DNA of 64,000 nucleotides from CANDOC01 sp965261725 (GCA_965261725.1 CBDHDU010000040.1:1-64000), one strand, 5' to 3'; positions 1 through 8,866 are shown, counted from the stretch's first letter. The notes: a model not told the origin generated them from the letters alone. A program made the numbers and translations.

Positions 1-1602
1 GACCTTGCTCTTATTTAACACTATAACGGCATTCTTACTTTGTGCTTCAGTAAATCCGTATTCTTCTGCTAAGGCTCCAGCTACCTCACTCATTGGGGCG
101 GGGGCAGGGTGGAAAGCAAAAAACTGATTGAGAGCATAGCCGGGGACATCTGGCTTTATCAGCGCTTGCAGTTCGCCTTTTTCAGCTTGGCATACAGACT
201 CCATAAACTGGATAAAATCCTTTTCTCTATGGAATCGCTGTGAAAGCGAAGGGTAAAGGCTGGCAATATTGTGGGTGAGATTATCTCTTACGTTTTTCCA
301 GACATTTGTTGGGTGAATGCTAATAGACGCTATCAGGTCTACATACGCTTTTTTCTGCAACTGACGTACCCGCTCCCTTGTGACGCCATGTTTCTCTCCC
401 AAAACTTCCAGTGTTATTGGTTGAGCGCCATCTATACCCAATCGATCTTTAATGATTGCGGCTGTGCGTTCAGGAGAGTTTTGTAAAAAACGGTTCAGAT
501 CATTACTGAGAATCTCGCTGAGTTCTTCAGTGGAAAGGTTTACTTCGCCACCAAAAGAGACCAATCCTGTCATGGGGGAGCTTTTGTCTTCAGAGTATTC
601 CTGTAGCGCAATCGCAAGTTTCTCTAATAAGCCTTGATAAATATCTTGTCCTCGTTTTCCAGAGAATACCCGGCTGTCAAATTTCTTAATCCAGTCATAT
701 ACCAGACGTGCAACATTAATTTCGGTGAGAGGGATGTTCCAGTTACTGGTGAGTCGCTTTACTAATTTTTGTTCGGCATCATCCAGTGCAGCAAAATTGA
801 CCAACAATTCATCCAGCTCTTCTCTGGCAGGCCAGTTATAGGGTGAAGTGGCTGTGTTGGCTTCAGTTCCGAGTGTTGTAAGGGGCGACTTTTCCAACTT
901 GCTCAGGACTTCTTGCTGAAAACTCTCTAAAAGACGAACTTTAGCGGAACCAACACCTTTCAGGCGGCCAAAGTCAGCAGGGTTGATTGCCAGAAACTGC
1001 GAGACGGTAAAATCTTTACCAAGCCATCCATTCAGTGAATTACTGATTTTGGTAAAACTGGAGGGGGTATCCAGAATGACATGATAAATCGTGTCAAAAA
1101 CTTCATTCAGGATAGCTTGATCTCCTGTAGTGTTTTCAGCTGCAGGCGCGGTTTCAAGTAAAATATTTTTGTCTTCTAACGTAACAGTCTTTATGTTTTC
1201 AGCTTTTTTGGGGCACGAATCTTCAGCTGGACTTGATGTTGTACTTGTATTAGTGAAGTTATCTGGTTCTTTGGTAGCAGAGGCTGAATGCTCGGGATGG
1301 TTATCCTCTGTTGGGTTTTCGGTTTTTTTTTGTTCAGGTATGGGGTCTACCAGAACCTCTGCTGAAATAGAATTATTGTTTACCGGGGGCTTATTATCAC
1401 ATGGAGTGCAATCTTTAAGAGTCTTAGGGGTGTATGTGCCCAGAGATTCTCTTGGTTGAGTTATTTCAACCGTTGTGGGAGTTGATTGAACGGCTTTCTG
1501 GTTTTGAGTCGATAGCTGGCTTGGTTTGTTATCGTTAAGTGTTGAGCAGCCAGAAAAAGCTGCTTTTATCTTTTGACCGAAAGACAATAACTTTTGTTTC
1601 AT
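1..1602 (-). CDS. Sigma-70 region 4-like DNA-binding protein, partial at window edge
   Basis: This frame runs from an ATG at 1602-1600 to the left edge without a stop (534 codons visible), so the C-terminus lies outside. Residues about 1-150 are a low-complexity Ser/Thr/Pro/Glu-rich linker. A helix-hairpin-helix-like stretch (GRLKGVGSAKVRLLESF) follows near residue 210. Near residue 400 is a clear sigma-70 region 4 helix-turn-helix (LGEKHGVTRERVRQLQKKA, the part that reads -35 elements in sigma factors). No region 2 is visible, so this is unlikely to be a working sigma factor. A DNA-binding regulator or a component of an island system fits better. The start resembles a lipoprotein signal (FSGC), but the hydrophobic segment is broken by lysines. 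Function unknown; the HTH call is strong. Confidence 0.75.
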   Translation of the reverse strand, partial: MKQKLLSFGQKIKAAFSGCSTLNDNKPSQLSTQNQKAVQSTPTTVEITQPRESLGTYTPKTLKDCTPCDNKPPVNNNSISAEVLVDPIPEQKKTENPTEDNHPEHSASATKEPDNFTNTSTTSSPAEDSCPKKAENIKTVTLEDKNILLETAPAAENTTGDQAILNEVFDTIYHVILDTPSSFTKISNSLNGWLGKDFTVSQFLAINPADFGRLKGVGSAKVRLLESFQQEVLSKLEKSPLTTLGTEANTATSPYNWPAREELDELLVNFAALDDAEQKLVKRLTSNWNIPLTEINVARLVYDWIKKFDSRVFSGKRGQDIYQGLLEKLAIALQEYSEDKSSPMTGLVSFGGEVNLSTEELSEILSNDLNRFLQNSPERTAAIIKDRLGIDGAQPITLEVLGEKHGVTRERVRQLQKKAYVDLIASISIHPTNVWKNVRDNLTHNIASLYPSLSQRFHREKDFIQFMESVCQAEKGELQALIKPDVPGYALNQFFAFHPAPAPMSEVAGALAEEYGFTEAQSKNAVIVLNKSKV

Positions 1603-1796
1603 TCAATACAACTCACGCATGGCACTTCTTTTTTGCATCAGGGTAGCCCCTTCGCTTCAGGCTGATACTGTATCTAGCCCGCCTGATAGCATGCATAGTG
1701 AAAATCACCTAAATCAATATCAGCAGATAAGGGCGTAATGGTGGAAGAGCAGTGCTCTTTCCTAAGTAGCACTGCTCGTAGTTGCAAGAATAGTTA

Positions 1797-2036
1797 TTAA
1801 TAGAAGTATTCGTGCGGCCTGCAGTTTCCGCAGGGGAAGGCCATGTCATCATAATCATGTCCCTGCACAATAGCGGCACAAAGCTTTTTGTTGACCCGTC
1901 TCTTGGGTCTGGTCATGTAGAGTTTCACCCACCAACCAGGTGTTTGGTTCAACCAGTAAGCTGACTCGGGGCCAGTATATTTTCTTTTGATGCGACCATG
2001 CTGGTCTCTGTCTTTGATCTTGTTCTTTACAGACAT
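1797..2036 (-). CDS. Small hypothetical protein, 79 aa
   Basis: This is a short basic protein that I do not recognise. The ATG is preceded by AGAGGACG, a good Shine-Dalgarno sequence at normal spacing, which favours a real gene. The middle is rich in Trp and Tyr (YWLNQTPGWWVKLYM). The C-terminus carries a CxxC pair (FPCGNC) followed by His, which could bind a metal. It lies in the same orientation as, but well separated from, the sigma-like gene and the ATPase gene, in a region of island character. Overlapping frames here lack ribosome-binding sites. Confidence 0.5.
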   Translation of the reverse strand: MSVKNKIKDRDQHGRIKRKYTGPESAYWLNQTPGWWVKLYMTRPKRRVNKKLCAAIVQGHDYDDMAFPCGNCRPHEYFY

Positions 2037-2215
2037 AAAACGTCCTCTGAGTTAATTTCCTCAGAAGATGTCTTTGCTGTAGTAACCCTCGATTAATTGC
2101 ATGGCTTTTATCCTGAAATATCACTCAGAGTTGGCATTGGTAATATCACACTAATGCCTTCTCAACGTCCGCTACTTTATGGGGGCGGAGAGAATTAAAG
2201 TTGTCTATTGGCTCT

Positions 2216-3550
2216 TTAATTATTGAGTAAAAGCTTATCCAGATCATTCATGGAAAAGCCCTTGTACTCAATATCATACCCCTTTAATTGTTGGCAAAGC
2301 CGGACAGCTTTTTCTCTTAAGTGACTCAGCCGAATGTTATCGGGATTTCTTTTCACTTCAGCAATTAATGCCGTCTTATCCAGCTCATTAATGGCAACAA
2401 TATCTATTTCATTGCGATTACCGCGTTCCCAGTAGTTGCCAATGATATTGTACTGCCCGGTTGCCGCAAGCCCTTCCTGTATGAGCAGTTCCAACCATTG
2501 CCCGCTCCAGGTCGGGTAATCTCGTTCAATAGCCTTGCGGATAAAGGCATAGTTTTCCATCTCAACTGCACTGCGGTAGCGGTAAATAAAACGAAACCAG
2601 AAAGCCAGAAATGCATCGGCGAGACGATACTTCACCAGTCGGCTACCGGTTTTTGCCAGCACAGGCTGATGTCTGCTTATGATTTCAAATTCTTTTTCCA
2701 GCCTTTCCAGTTGAGGGCCTACCGATGTTTCAAGGATAGACTCAATTTCAGGGCGGCTGGTGCGCCCGGTTGCTATCGCGGCCAGTATGGAAAAATAGGT
2801 GCCATGATCCGGGCCAAACTCTTCAGCCAGCCGGTAGTTGCCTTCTTCCAGAATCAAGCTGTTGGAATTAATTAGGCCAGCCCAGAGATCATCACTTTGG
2901 GTGTCACTGCTATCCAGCCACTCCAGGTATTTGGGTACACCGCCGCTTAGCATATACCAGCATAACAGACGCTCGGGGCTATAACGTTTGGTATCCCGAA
3001 GTATTTCACTGATATACAGTGGAGCCAGAGGCTGTAAGTTGATACGGGTATCTGCCCGACCAAACAGTGGTTCCCGGCTGTTCTGGAATAGCCGGGTCAT
3101 GGCGCTGTACAGGGAACCGCAGCAAATAAGGTGCATATGACTCTCGGACTTGTAGCTATCCCAGAGATCCTGCAATTCAGAAAAGAATGCCTTGTTGACT
3201 CGCTCTATGTCCTGGAACTCATCAAGTACAACGGTAACTGGCTGAGTTCGGCTGTATTCCAGCAAAATCTTCATAATCTCCCGCAGGCGGGTAGGGGTGC
3301 CGAAGATGGGAATATTCAGCGTCTGCCGGATCGATTCGGCAAACTCTTCACACAGCAGTGCTTCCTGCTTGCGTGAAATGAACAGATAGAGAGCCTTTTG
3401 ACCATAGCCATCATAAGCCTTCCGAAGCAGGGCTGTTTTTCCAACCCGGCGGCGACCTACCAGCAAAGTCAGCAGGCCGGTGCCTTTTTCAGCATTGTCG
3501 CTCAGTGCCTGAAGCTGAGTTATTTCTGTATGGCGGTTATAAAACTTCAT
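2216..3550 (-). CDS. DUF234-type AAA+ ATPase (archaeal ATPase family)
   Basis: The predicted protein has 444 residues. It has an N-terminal P-loop ATPase domain with Walker A (GRRRVGKTALL) and Walker B (VTVVLDEFQDI). A winged-helix-like middle follows, and the C-terminal region carries a PD-(D/E)xK-like pattern (NEIDIVAIN then ALIAEVKR). This order is typical of the DUF234/archaeal-type ATPase family seen in mobile regions of bacteria, whose role is not settled. I chose the internal ATG at 3550 because the family usually begins with the short FYNR-E segment just before the P-loop. The longer start would overlap an 11-bp palindrome. Function is inferred to be nucleotide-dependent DNA handling or defence. 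Confidence 0.8.
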   Translation of the reverse strand: MKFYNRHTEITQLQALSDNAEKGTGLLTLLVGRRRVGKTALLRKAYDGYGQKALYLFISRKQEALLCEEFAESIRQTLNIPIFGTPTRLREIMKILLEYSRTQPVTVVLDEFQDIERVNKAFFSELQDLWDSYKSESHMHLICCGSLYSAMTRLFQNSREPLFGRADTRINLQPLAPLYISEILRDTKRYSPERLLCWYMLSGGVPKYLEWLDSSDTQSDDLWAGLINSNSLILEEGNYRLAEEFGPDHGTYFSILAAIATGRTSRPEIESILETSVGPQLERLEKEFEIISRHQPVLAKTGSRLVKYRLADAFLAFWFRFIYRYRSAVEMENYAFIRKAIERDYPTWSGQWLELLIQEGLAATGQYNIIGNYWERGNRNEIDIVAINELDKTALIAEVKRNPDNIRLSHLREKAVRLCQQLKGYDIEYKGFSMNDLDKLLLNN

Positions 3551-3552
3551 TG

Positions 3553-3582
3553 TAGTTACTGTAGTATATGTTACAGTAACTA
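3553..3582. promoter_or_regulatory. Perfect 11-bp inverted repeat upstream of the ATPase gene
   Basis: The arms TAGTTACTGTA (3553-3563) and TACAGTAACTA (3572-3582) are exact reverse complements with an 8-bp spacer. They end 3 bp before the chosen start of the ATPase gene. No U-tract follows, so it looks like a protein-binding operator rather than a terminator. Confidence 0.5.
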
Positions 3583-3851
3583 TCAATAATATAGTGTCAT
3601 TCAGTTTGAAGCATCACTAAATATTAGAGTTCAAAGTCCTCTAGTTTTACAACAACAGACTTAACTTTATTTACAGGCCAATCAGAAAATTCAGCTGTGA
3701 ATAATTAAACGTGCGTAGACTATTAATTTTTTGGACAAAAAAGTTCTATCTATTTGATTTTATTGGGCTTTATTTTTTGGTTTTTTTGTCCACAGTTTCA
3801 GGTAAAATATTTTAAAATCAATAATTTAGCTGTTTTAAAGACACCATTGCT

Positions 3852-3901
3852 CAACAATGGGGTTGTGGGGGTCGGAGGTTCAAATCCTCTCGCTCCGACC
3901 A
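3852..3901 (+). tRNA. tRNA-Pro(UGG) 3' fragment, probable attachment site
   Basis: The 50 bases match the 3' part of a proline tRNA: the anticodon loop ATGGGGT with anticodon TGG, the variable region, T-arm GGAGG-TTCAAAT-CCTCT, acceptor 3' strand CGCTCCG, discriminator A and encoded CCA. The expected 5' acceptor strand CGGAGCG and the D-arm are absent from the AT-rich sequence just upstream. It is therefore a fragment, not a working tRNA. A tyrosine integrase gene ends 455 bp away, which is the usual arrangement at an island attachment site made from a tRNA 3' end. Confidence 0.8.
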
Positions 3902-4355
3902 GTAATTTCAAGCTTTTCCAAGTAAGTATCCACTTTTATATCTCCCAATCCGTGACAAGATCCGTGACAAGATTCAGCCATTGTCGGTTATCTCATGCCG
4001 TCGTTCGCTGAGGGTGTTACAAATACCGGTCTGCATTTTGATGCTTGCCTGGCCAGGCAATAGGATATGGTCACAAATATCAGGAAGGCTGGCTGACCTT
4101 TATCCCATGTCACAGGAAAGCCTGTCGATAGCAAAGCTTTGAGCGTCAGTGGTTGTTTAATGTGCGAATCTTCCAGTGGGTATCTGGTGGGGCTGAGAAC
4201 CTGTCTGAAGCCTGAGAGAGCAAAAGTGCAGACAAACAGTCAAAAGGTGAGCTTGAAAGTATGCAGGGCATCTCACATTAATCGTTGATCTGGCAGCATC
4301 ATAAAGCTCGGGGCTGAAGACCCTCCGGGTTTGTTGGTTTTCGGGAAAATATTGG
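3902..4355. other. Non-coding att-side region of the integrase
   Basis: I see no convincing gene here. The stretch lies between the tRNA fragment and the integrase stop and holds a tandem 12-bp repeat (3949-3972). This is where arm-type integrase or excisionase sites are usually found. Confidence 0.5.
3949..3972. repeat. Two tandem copies of a 12-bp repeat near the att site
   Basis: TCCGTGACAAGA occurs twice back to back (3949-3960 and 3961-3972), about 50 bp from the tRNA fragment. Position and form fit arm-type integrase binding sites, but binding is inferred. Confidence 0.45.
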
Positions 4356-5408
4356 CTATCTCGTCCCCTCATTTATTAACGGTTTACGGATATAGTGATT
4401 CTGGGCACTGGCTGTTTTGTGACCGGATACAGAAGGATCCGGGATTAATTCTTTCACCAGTTTCAGGTGATCGCTGATACCTTTTGCTTTCAGATCTTTG
4501 TGGGTGAAACGGGTTTCATCAGTCACAATGCCCTTGCTTTTGGCTTTTCGCATCAAGTCAGACCAGATACGTTTGACGGAGTCCTTGTCTTTATAATGGG
4601 TGCCTTTACTGCTCTGGAGGAGATAGGGATTGTCGGGGTTGGTGCGAATATCCCGTAACTTTTTTACTGCTTTTTTCAGCCGGGGAGTCCAGAGGGTTAT
4701 TTCATCCAGCGAACCTTTTTGGCGCTCTATCAATAAGCCCTCTTTCAGAATATGCTTGTTCACTTTCAGGTTAAGAATTTCACCCACGCGGGCACGGCAG
4801 ATGTAGCCGATTTCCATCAGGGCATAGGCGCGAGGTCCAGCGATAGCCAGGACAGCATTGTAGAGAGCGTCAGGTACATATCGCTCGCATTTATCGCTGG
4901 ATTCTGCTTCTAGCGGCAGTGCAGCATTGTCAGGTATGTTGCGGAAATACTGGATCGCATGCTTCCATGCGACCCTGATAATTGTTAAGTGCAGGGTGCG
5001 GGTGCTCTTGCTTTCGACGCGGTCAAGGTATTCCCTTAACATGACGGTATCGATCAGCTGCAGGGGGACGTTGGAGAAGGTGTTATAGGGAGCCTCAACT
5101 TTGGTGTTCTTGATTTTTTCGATTTCGTATTGACGGTTTTTCTGGCTGCCCAGGCTCAGTTTTATAAAGCTTTTACTTCCCCGGTATTTGTCCAGCATCC
5201 AGCCCAAAGTCCGTTGTTTGCTGTTCATCATGCTGTTGTATTTTTCCCATACAACACTGATCGGCTGTTCTATGCCGCAGAGCTTGATTGGTGTTCCCCG
5301 AACAATTTTGCCATTTGTAACACCATGATAGGGGCGAAGCACATAAAACTTGTGATGTTTGTAAACATGCTTTGGCAATTGGCGGGTTTTTGAAGACTGT
5401 CTGAACAT
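4356..5408 (-). CDS. Phage-type tyrosine recombinase / integrase
   Basis: The predicted protein has 350 residues. The C-terminal catalytic domain shows the tyrosine recombinase order: Arg in the RARVGEIL segment, a modified His box (THKDLKAKG in place of HxLR), His in SGHKT, and the nucleophile Tyr in NHYIRK near the C-terminus. The N-terminal half resembles phage arm-binding and core-binding domains. I chose the ATG at 5408 because the upstream DUF4224-type gene stops at 5410 and AAGG lies about ten bases upstream, giving tight translational coupling. An upstream ATG at 5471 would overlap that gene. It should catalyse integration at the tRNA-Pro 3' end. The second Arg of the catalytic set is not obvious in the THKDLK motif. 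Confidence 0.88.
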   Translation of the reverse strand: MFRQSSKTRQLPKHVYKHHKFYVLRPYHGVTNGKIVRGTPIKLCGIEQPISVVWEKYNSMMNSKQRTLGWMLDKYRGSKSFIKLSLGSQKNRQYEIEKIKNTKVEAPYNTFSNVPLQLIDTVMLREYLDRVESKSTRTLHLTIIRVAWKHAIQYFRNIPDNAALPLEAESSDKCERYVPDALYNAVLAIAGPRAYALMEIGYICRARVGEILNLKVNKHILKEGLLIERQKGSLDEITLWTPRLKKAVKKLRDIRTNPDNPYLLQSSKGTHYKDKDSVKRIWSDLMRKAKSKGIVTDETRFTHKDLKAKGISDHLKLVKELIPDPSVSGHKTASAQNHYIRKPLINEGTR

Positions 5409-5409
5409 T

Positions 5410-5601
5410 TTATATAAACCTTGGTCGTTGTTCTTCTTCTGATGTAGCCTTTTCCTGTTGCTCAATGGCATTCAGTGTAGTGATGATCTGGCCTTTGTTC
5501 CCAAGGCGGTAGTCGATGGCTTCCTTTTCCAGCCAGCGGATAAGAGCCGATCGACGACTGTACCCCGTCCATTTTTTAAGTTCCTCTTCTGTCAGCAGCA
5601 T
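5410..5601 (-). CDS. DUF4224-like small protein coupled to the integrase
   Basis: This 63-residue protein opens with LLTEEELKKWTGYSRRSALIRWLE, a pattern typical of DUF4224, whose members often lie directly upstream of phage integrases. An AAGGAGTG ribosome-binding site precedes the ATG. Its stop is one base from the integrase start. It may be a small DNA-binding helper or excisionase-like factor; that role is inferred from position and an HTH-like N-terminus. Confidence 0.72.
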   Translation of the reverse strand: MLLTEEELKKWTGYSRRSALIRWLEKEAIDYRLGNKGQIITTLNAIEQQEKATSEEEQRPRFI

Positions 5602-5696
5602 CGTCGCACTCCTTCGCTCGTCGATGTTAATCGCTCCAGGGTTATGCCTGTGAAGGTTTGTGCAGCCGTGCTACCGGCACCATCCCCGGACAATTC

Positions 5697-5903
5697 TCAT
5701 TGATAGGCAGTTGATGGGATCATTGACCTGGTTGCGGGCTTGGCGATTGATGCTGACGTGCTTTTTTTCTCGAAAGAGGCCGATGCTACAGGCACATGAT
5801 GGTCATCAGGAAAACCCAGGTTTTTCCTGGTAGCGGAAAGCTTTTGCTGGATAAAAACTGTTCCTGTTTGATAGCTTTTCGACTGAGTGATTTGTTGATT
5901 CAT
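5697..5903 (-). CDS. Small hypothetical protein, 68 aa, upstream of the integrase operon
   Basis: Unrecognised. It is Ser/Thr/Lys-rich, with AAGGAAG seven bases before the ATG. It has the same orientation as the DUF4224-like and integrase genes and may be the first gene of that small operon. An IS1595 element has landed just upstream of its ribosome-binding site and has separated it from its original promoter region. Confidence 0.45.
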   Translation of the reverse strand: MNQQITQSKSYQTGTVFIQQKLSATRKNLGFPDDHHVPVASASFEKKSTSASIAKPATRSMIPSTAYQ

Positions 5904-5922
5904 TTTCTACTTCCTTGTTGGT

Positions 5923-7032
5923 GGCTGAGTTCCCTGAAGTAGTTGAATGAACTACACTTCGCATGCCTTCTACCTTTTAGGGGTTCTTTATGCAATCAGA
6001 ACTCTTTCGGGACTTTATTAATTCCATACCGTCATTAAGCGATGAGCAGTGGAAAATTCTTGACAGGACACTGCTCAATGCCCGAATACCGGATGAGGAT
6101 ATAGTAGAAAAACCTGAATCTGATGTTATAGAAAGAGAATCATCTGTAAATAATCCACCTGCCACACCTGATCTTGAAGCAAGCATATTATCTCGCTTTG
6201 CTGAACATCCGGAATGTCCCGTGTGTAAAGACCATAATATTCATCGCTGGGGCTTTCAAAGCGGGCGGCAGCGCTACCGCTGCAAGTCATGCAAAGTGAC
6301 TTTCAATGCATTCAGCAAGACCCCTTTGGCAAGGCTTAGATATCCGGAAAAATGGAATAACTACCTCACGGGTATGACTTACTCCATGACACTGCGCTCG
6401 GCAGCCAGTGAGTATGATATTAACCTGAAAACGGCCTTCCGATGGCGCCACTGCTTTCTTGAGGTCATAAATAATGATCAGGCAGAAGAGCTTTGTGGCA
6501 TCACAGAGCTTGATGAAACTTTTTTTCGTGAATCATTTAAAGGGCAGAGGAAAGACCTGCCAAGGCCTTCTCGAAAACGCGGAGATGATCCGAACAAAGC
6601 TCGGAAAGTCCCGGTAATGGTAGCCAGAGACCGTGAACGGCACACTGTTGATGGTATTTTGGAAAACGAAAGTGCTAATGAGTTGTGCCGCCATTTAAAC
6701 GGTCGTATATCGATTGAAGCAACGGTCTGTGCGGATGCACACCTTGCACATGAAAAGCTTGCAGAGAAGCTTGGATTTGAGTTTAAGGAACTGGTTACCT
6801 CGGCAGGCCAGCATGTTCTGGAAGGTGTCTATCATATTCAACACGTTAATGCTTACCATAGCCATTTAAAGCGCTGGATTGGTGGTGTGTTTCGGGGAGT
6901 GGCTACCCGCTATCTCCCGCATTACCTGGCTTGGAAGCGAGATCTGTCAGAAGCCGTTCAGCTAAGCACTGACCGATTCGTCAGAAAAATCATGGAACAT
7001 TGGTGCTTTCAACTATCTCCGGGAACTTAGCC
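5923..7032 (+). mobile_element. IS1595-family insertion sequence, complete, with target duplication
   Basis: Left end GGCTGAGTTCCC and right end (reverse complement) GGCTAAGTTCCC form an imperfect repeat of about 25 bp (21 matches). The element is flanked by direct repeats CTTGTTGGT at 5914-5922 and 7033-7041. The family usually makes 8-bp duplications; here 9 bp match. It holds one intact transposase gene. Confidence 0.9.
5990..7030 (+). CDS. IS1595-family transposase
   Basis: The protein has 346 residues. An N-terminal zinc-binding region (CPVCKDHN then CKSC) is followed by the IS1595 catalytic domain. Candidate catalytic positions are Asp in ITELDETFF, Asp in VCADAH and Asn in HVNAYHSHLKRW, consistent with the DDN-type triad of part of this family. 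The reading frame fills the element and has no break, so the copy may be active. Confidence 0.9.
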   Translation: MQSELFRDFINSIPSLSDEQWKILDRTLLNARIPDEDIVEKPESDVIERESSVNNPPATPDLEASILSRFAEHPECPVCKDHNIHRWGFQSGRQRYRCKSCKVTFNAFSKTPLARLRYPEKWNNYLTGMTYSMTLRSAASEYDINLKTAFRWRHCFLEVINNDQAEELCGITELDETFFRESFKGQRKDLPRPSRKRGDDPNKARKVPVMVARDRERHTVDGILENESANELCRHLNGRISIEATVCADAHLAHEKLAEKLGFEFKELVTSAGQHVLEGVYHIQHVNAYHSHLKRWIGGVFRGVATRYLPHYLAWKRDLSEAVQLSTDRFVRKIMEHWCFQLSPGT

Positions 7033-7092
7033 CTTGTTGGTAGTTTGTTTGCACCTGATGTCTTAATTGGTTGATGGTTTTAATGAAATTTG

Positions 7093-8702
7093 GTAACTAT
7101 TCAGCACCCTCACAATAAGCTGGTATTTTCGTGATTTTGTGTCATTTTCAAATACAGTTCTTCTCTGACCAACGCTTGTTATGAGTCAACTTGATCCCGA
7201 GTTTCAGATTATCGTCACCCTCCTTGCTATCGTAAATGATCAGCAAGAGCAGATCGGTGGCCTGGGCGATCAGGTAGCGAAACTGGAAACAGAAAATAAG
7301 GAACTCGCGGACAGACTCAACATCAACAGCCGGAACAGCAGTAAGCCTCCCTCTACAGACGGTTATGCAAAGCCTGCTGCCAAACAGAAAGACTCATCTG
7401 CCACGGTGGAGGGTGAGCCACAAGACGACAAACCTAACCCAAAAAGCTTACGACAGAGGTCTGGTCGAAAGCCCGGCGGTCAGAAAGGTCACAAAGGTTC
7501 AACGCTTCAGCAAGTCGCTGACACTGACCGCACCCAATATCACCCGGTTATAGACTGTGAGAAGTGCCATCAGTCCCTGCACTCTGCAAACATTGCCAAG
7601 TTGGTTGAAAGGCAAGTATTTGAACCGGGTCGTTTTGGTCACTTTGAAGTGACAGCCCATGTGGCCGAAATCAAAGAGTGCCGCTGCGGTCACATGACAC
7701 AAGCCCGTTTCCCTGAAGGAGTTGATGCTCACGTGCAGTATGGACCGGTGACTCAGGCGCTGGCCGTGTATCTTTGTCAGTATCAACTTATACCTTGCAA
7801 GCGTGCCTCCCAGTTCTTCATGGATATTTTCGGATTGGAAGTCAGTCCGGGTTCCATCTGCACCTTCCAGAGCAATGCTTATGACCGGTTAGCCAGCACT
7901 GAGCAGGCAATTAGTGACGCCCTTAAGGTTGAACCCATTGCAGGCGCTGATGAAACAGGCATGAGAGTAGCCGGAGCGCTGTGGTGGATGCATGTCCTGC
8001 GTACTGACAAGTGGACGTACTATCATCTGGACTTGAGTAAAGGACATTCCGCCATAGAGACGATGGGTATTTTGCTGATCTTTGCCGGGATACTGGTTCA
8101 TGACCACTACAAGGTTTACTTCCGCTATGCTGCGGCTCATGTACTCTGCAATGCCCACCACCTGAGGGAGTTACAGGGTGTCGTTGATCGCGACTGCAAC
8201 TATCTTGCGGCTCGTCTTCAGCGGCTGCTGAGACTGGCCTGTCACCTCAGCAATGGTTTTAGAAAGCTGGGAATGAAGGCGATGCCGGAATCCATCCGCC
8301 AGCGTATCTCTTCACTGTTCGAGCGAACAGCAAAAAGGGCGCAAGCGGAAGAAGCCGACTATATGGAACGAGTACGGCAACGGTTGGGGCGTGACAAAGT
8401 CAAGAATACGAAAGCGTTCAACTTGTTTAAGCGGTTGGTGGAGTACAAGGACGAAACTTTGAGGTTCATGACCGACCTCAACATCCCCTTCGACAATAAT
8501 GGCAGCGAGCAAGACATCAGAAATGGCAAGGTGAAGCAAAAAATATCGGGCTGCATCAGAAGCGAGGAAGGGGCGAAATGGTATTGCCGAATACGAAGTT
8601 ATGTTTCATCTGCGAGAAAGCAGGGGCAGAATGTTTTTGAAGCCCTGCTTATAGCCATGAAGAATTACTGCGGTCACTCTTTGCTGGGTGCTGAATAGTT
8701 AC
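7093..8702 (+). mobile_element. IS66-family element, single-gene type, copy 1
   Basis: The ends are a perfect 17-bp inverted repeat, GTAACTATTCAGCACCC. An 8-bp target duplication GAAATTTG flanks it (7085-7092 and 8703-8710), the size expected for IS66. Near-identical copies lie at 38373-39982 and from 62702 to the window end, both in the opposite orientation. Confidence 0.93.
7181..8698 (+). CDS. IS66-family transposase (single-ORF type), copy 1
   Basis: The protein has 505 residues. It has an N-terminal coiled coil and the conserved NSRNSSKPPSTDG segment, a zinc-binding region (DCEKCH then CRCGH), and the DDE core including GADETGMRV and the late NNGSEQDIRNGKVKQKISG motif. No tnpA or tnpB is present, so it is the single-gene (ISBst12-like) branch of IS66. 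The gene is intact and differs from the other two copies by only a few residues. Confidence 0.93.
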   Translation: MSQLDPEFQIIVTLLAIVNDQQEQIGGLGDQVAKLETENKELADRLNINSRNSSKPPSTDGYAKPAAKQKDSSATVEGEPQDDKPNPKSLRQRSGRKPGGQKGHKGSTLQQVADTDRTQYHPVIDCEKCHQSLHSANIAKLVERQVFEPGRFGHFEVTAHVAEIKECRCGHMTQARFPEGVDAHVQYGPVTQALAVYLCQYQLIPCKRASQFFMDIFGLEVSPGSICTFQSNAYDRLASTEQAISDALKVEPIAGADETGMRVAGALWWMHVLRTDKWTYYHLDLSKGHSAIETMGILLIFAGILVHDHYKVYFRYAAAHVLCNAHHLRELQGVVDRDCNYLAARLQRLLRLACHLSNGFRKLGMKAMPESIRQRISSLFERTAKRAQAEEADYMERVRQRLGRDKVKNTKAFNLFKRLVEYKDETLRFMTDLNIPFDNNGSEQDIRNGKVKQKISGCIRSEEGAKWYCRIRSYVSSARKQGQNVFEALLIAMKNYCGHSLLGAE

Positions 8703-8866
8703 GAAATTTGTTTTTTGGATTGTTGCTGAAAAAGTCTTTTGGCGTTTGATTTTCGTGAACAGGTTTTTCTGTTTTCTTGTTCAGGTCGTAAGCGCATGCC
8801 AAACAGCATCTACAAAACATAATTTCAACGCCTGATACTGAAGCCTCCACTATTCCAGGAGGCAAC

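Noticed and set aside
1537..1602. Lipoprotein signal (FSGC) at the start of the sigma-like protein
   Set aside because: The supposed hydrophobic core contains Gln and two Lys, so it is not a credible lipobox signal.
4157..4372. 71-codon minus-strand frame overlapping the integrase end
   Set aside because: No ribosome-binding site, odd composition, and it overlaps the integrase stop in the att region.
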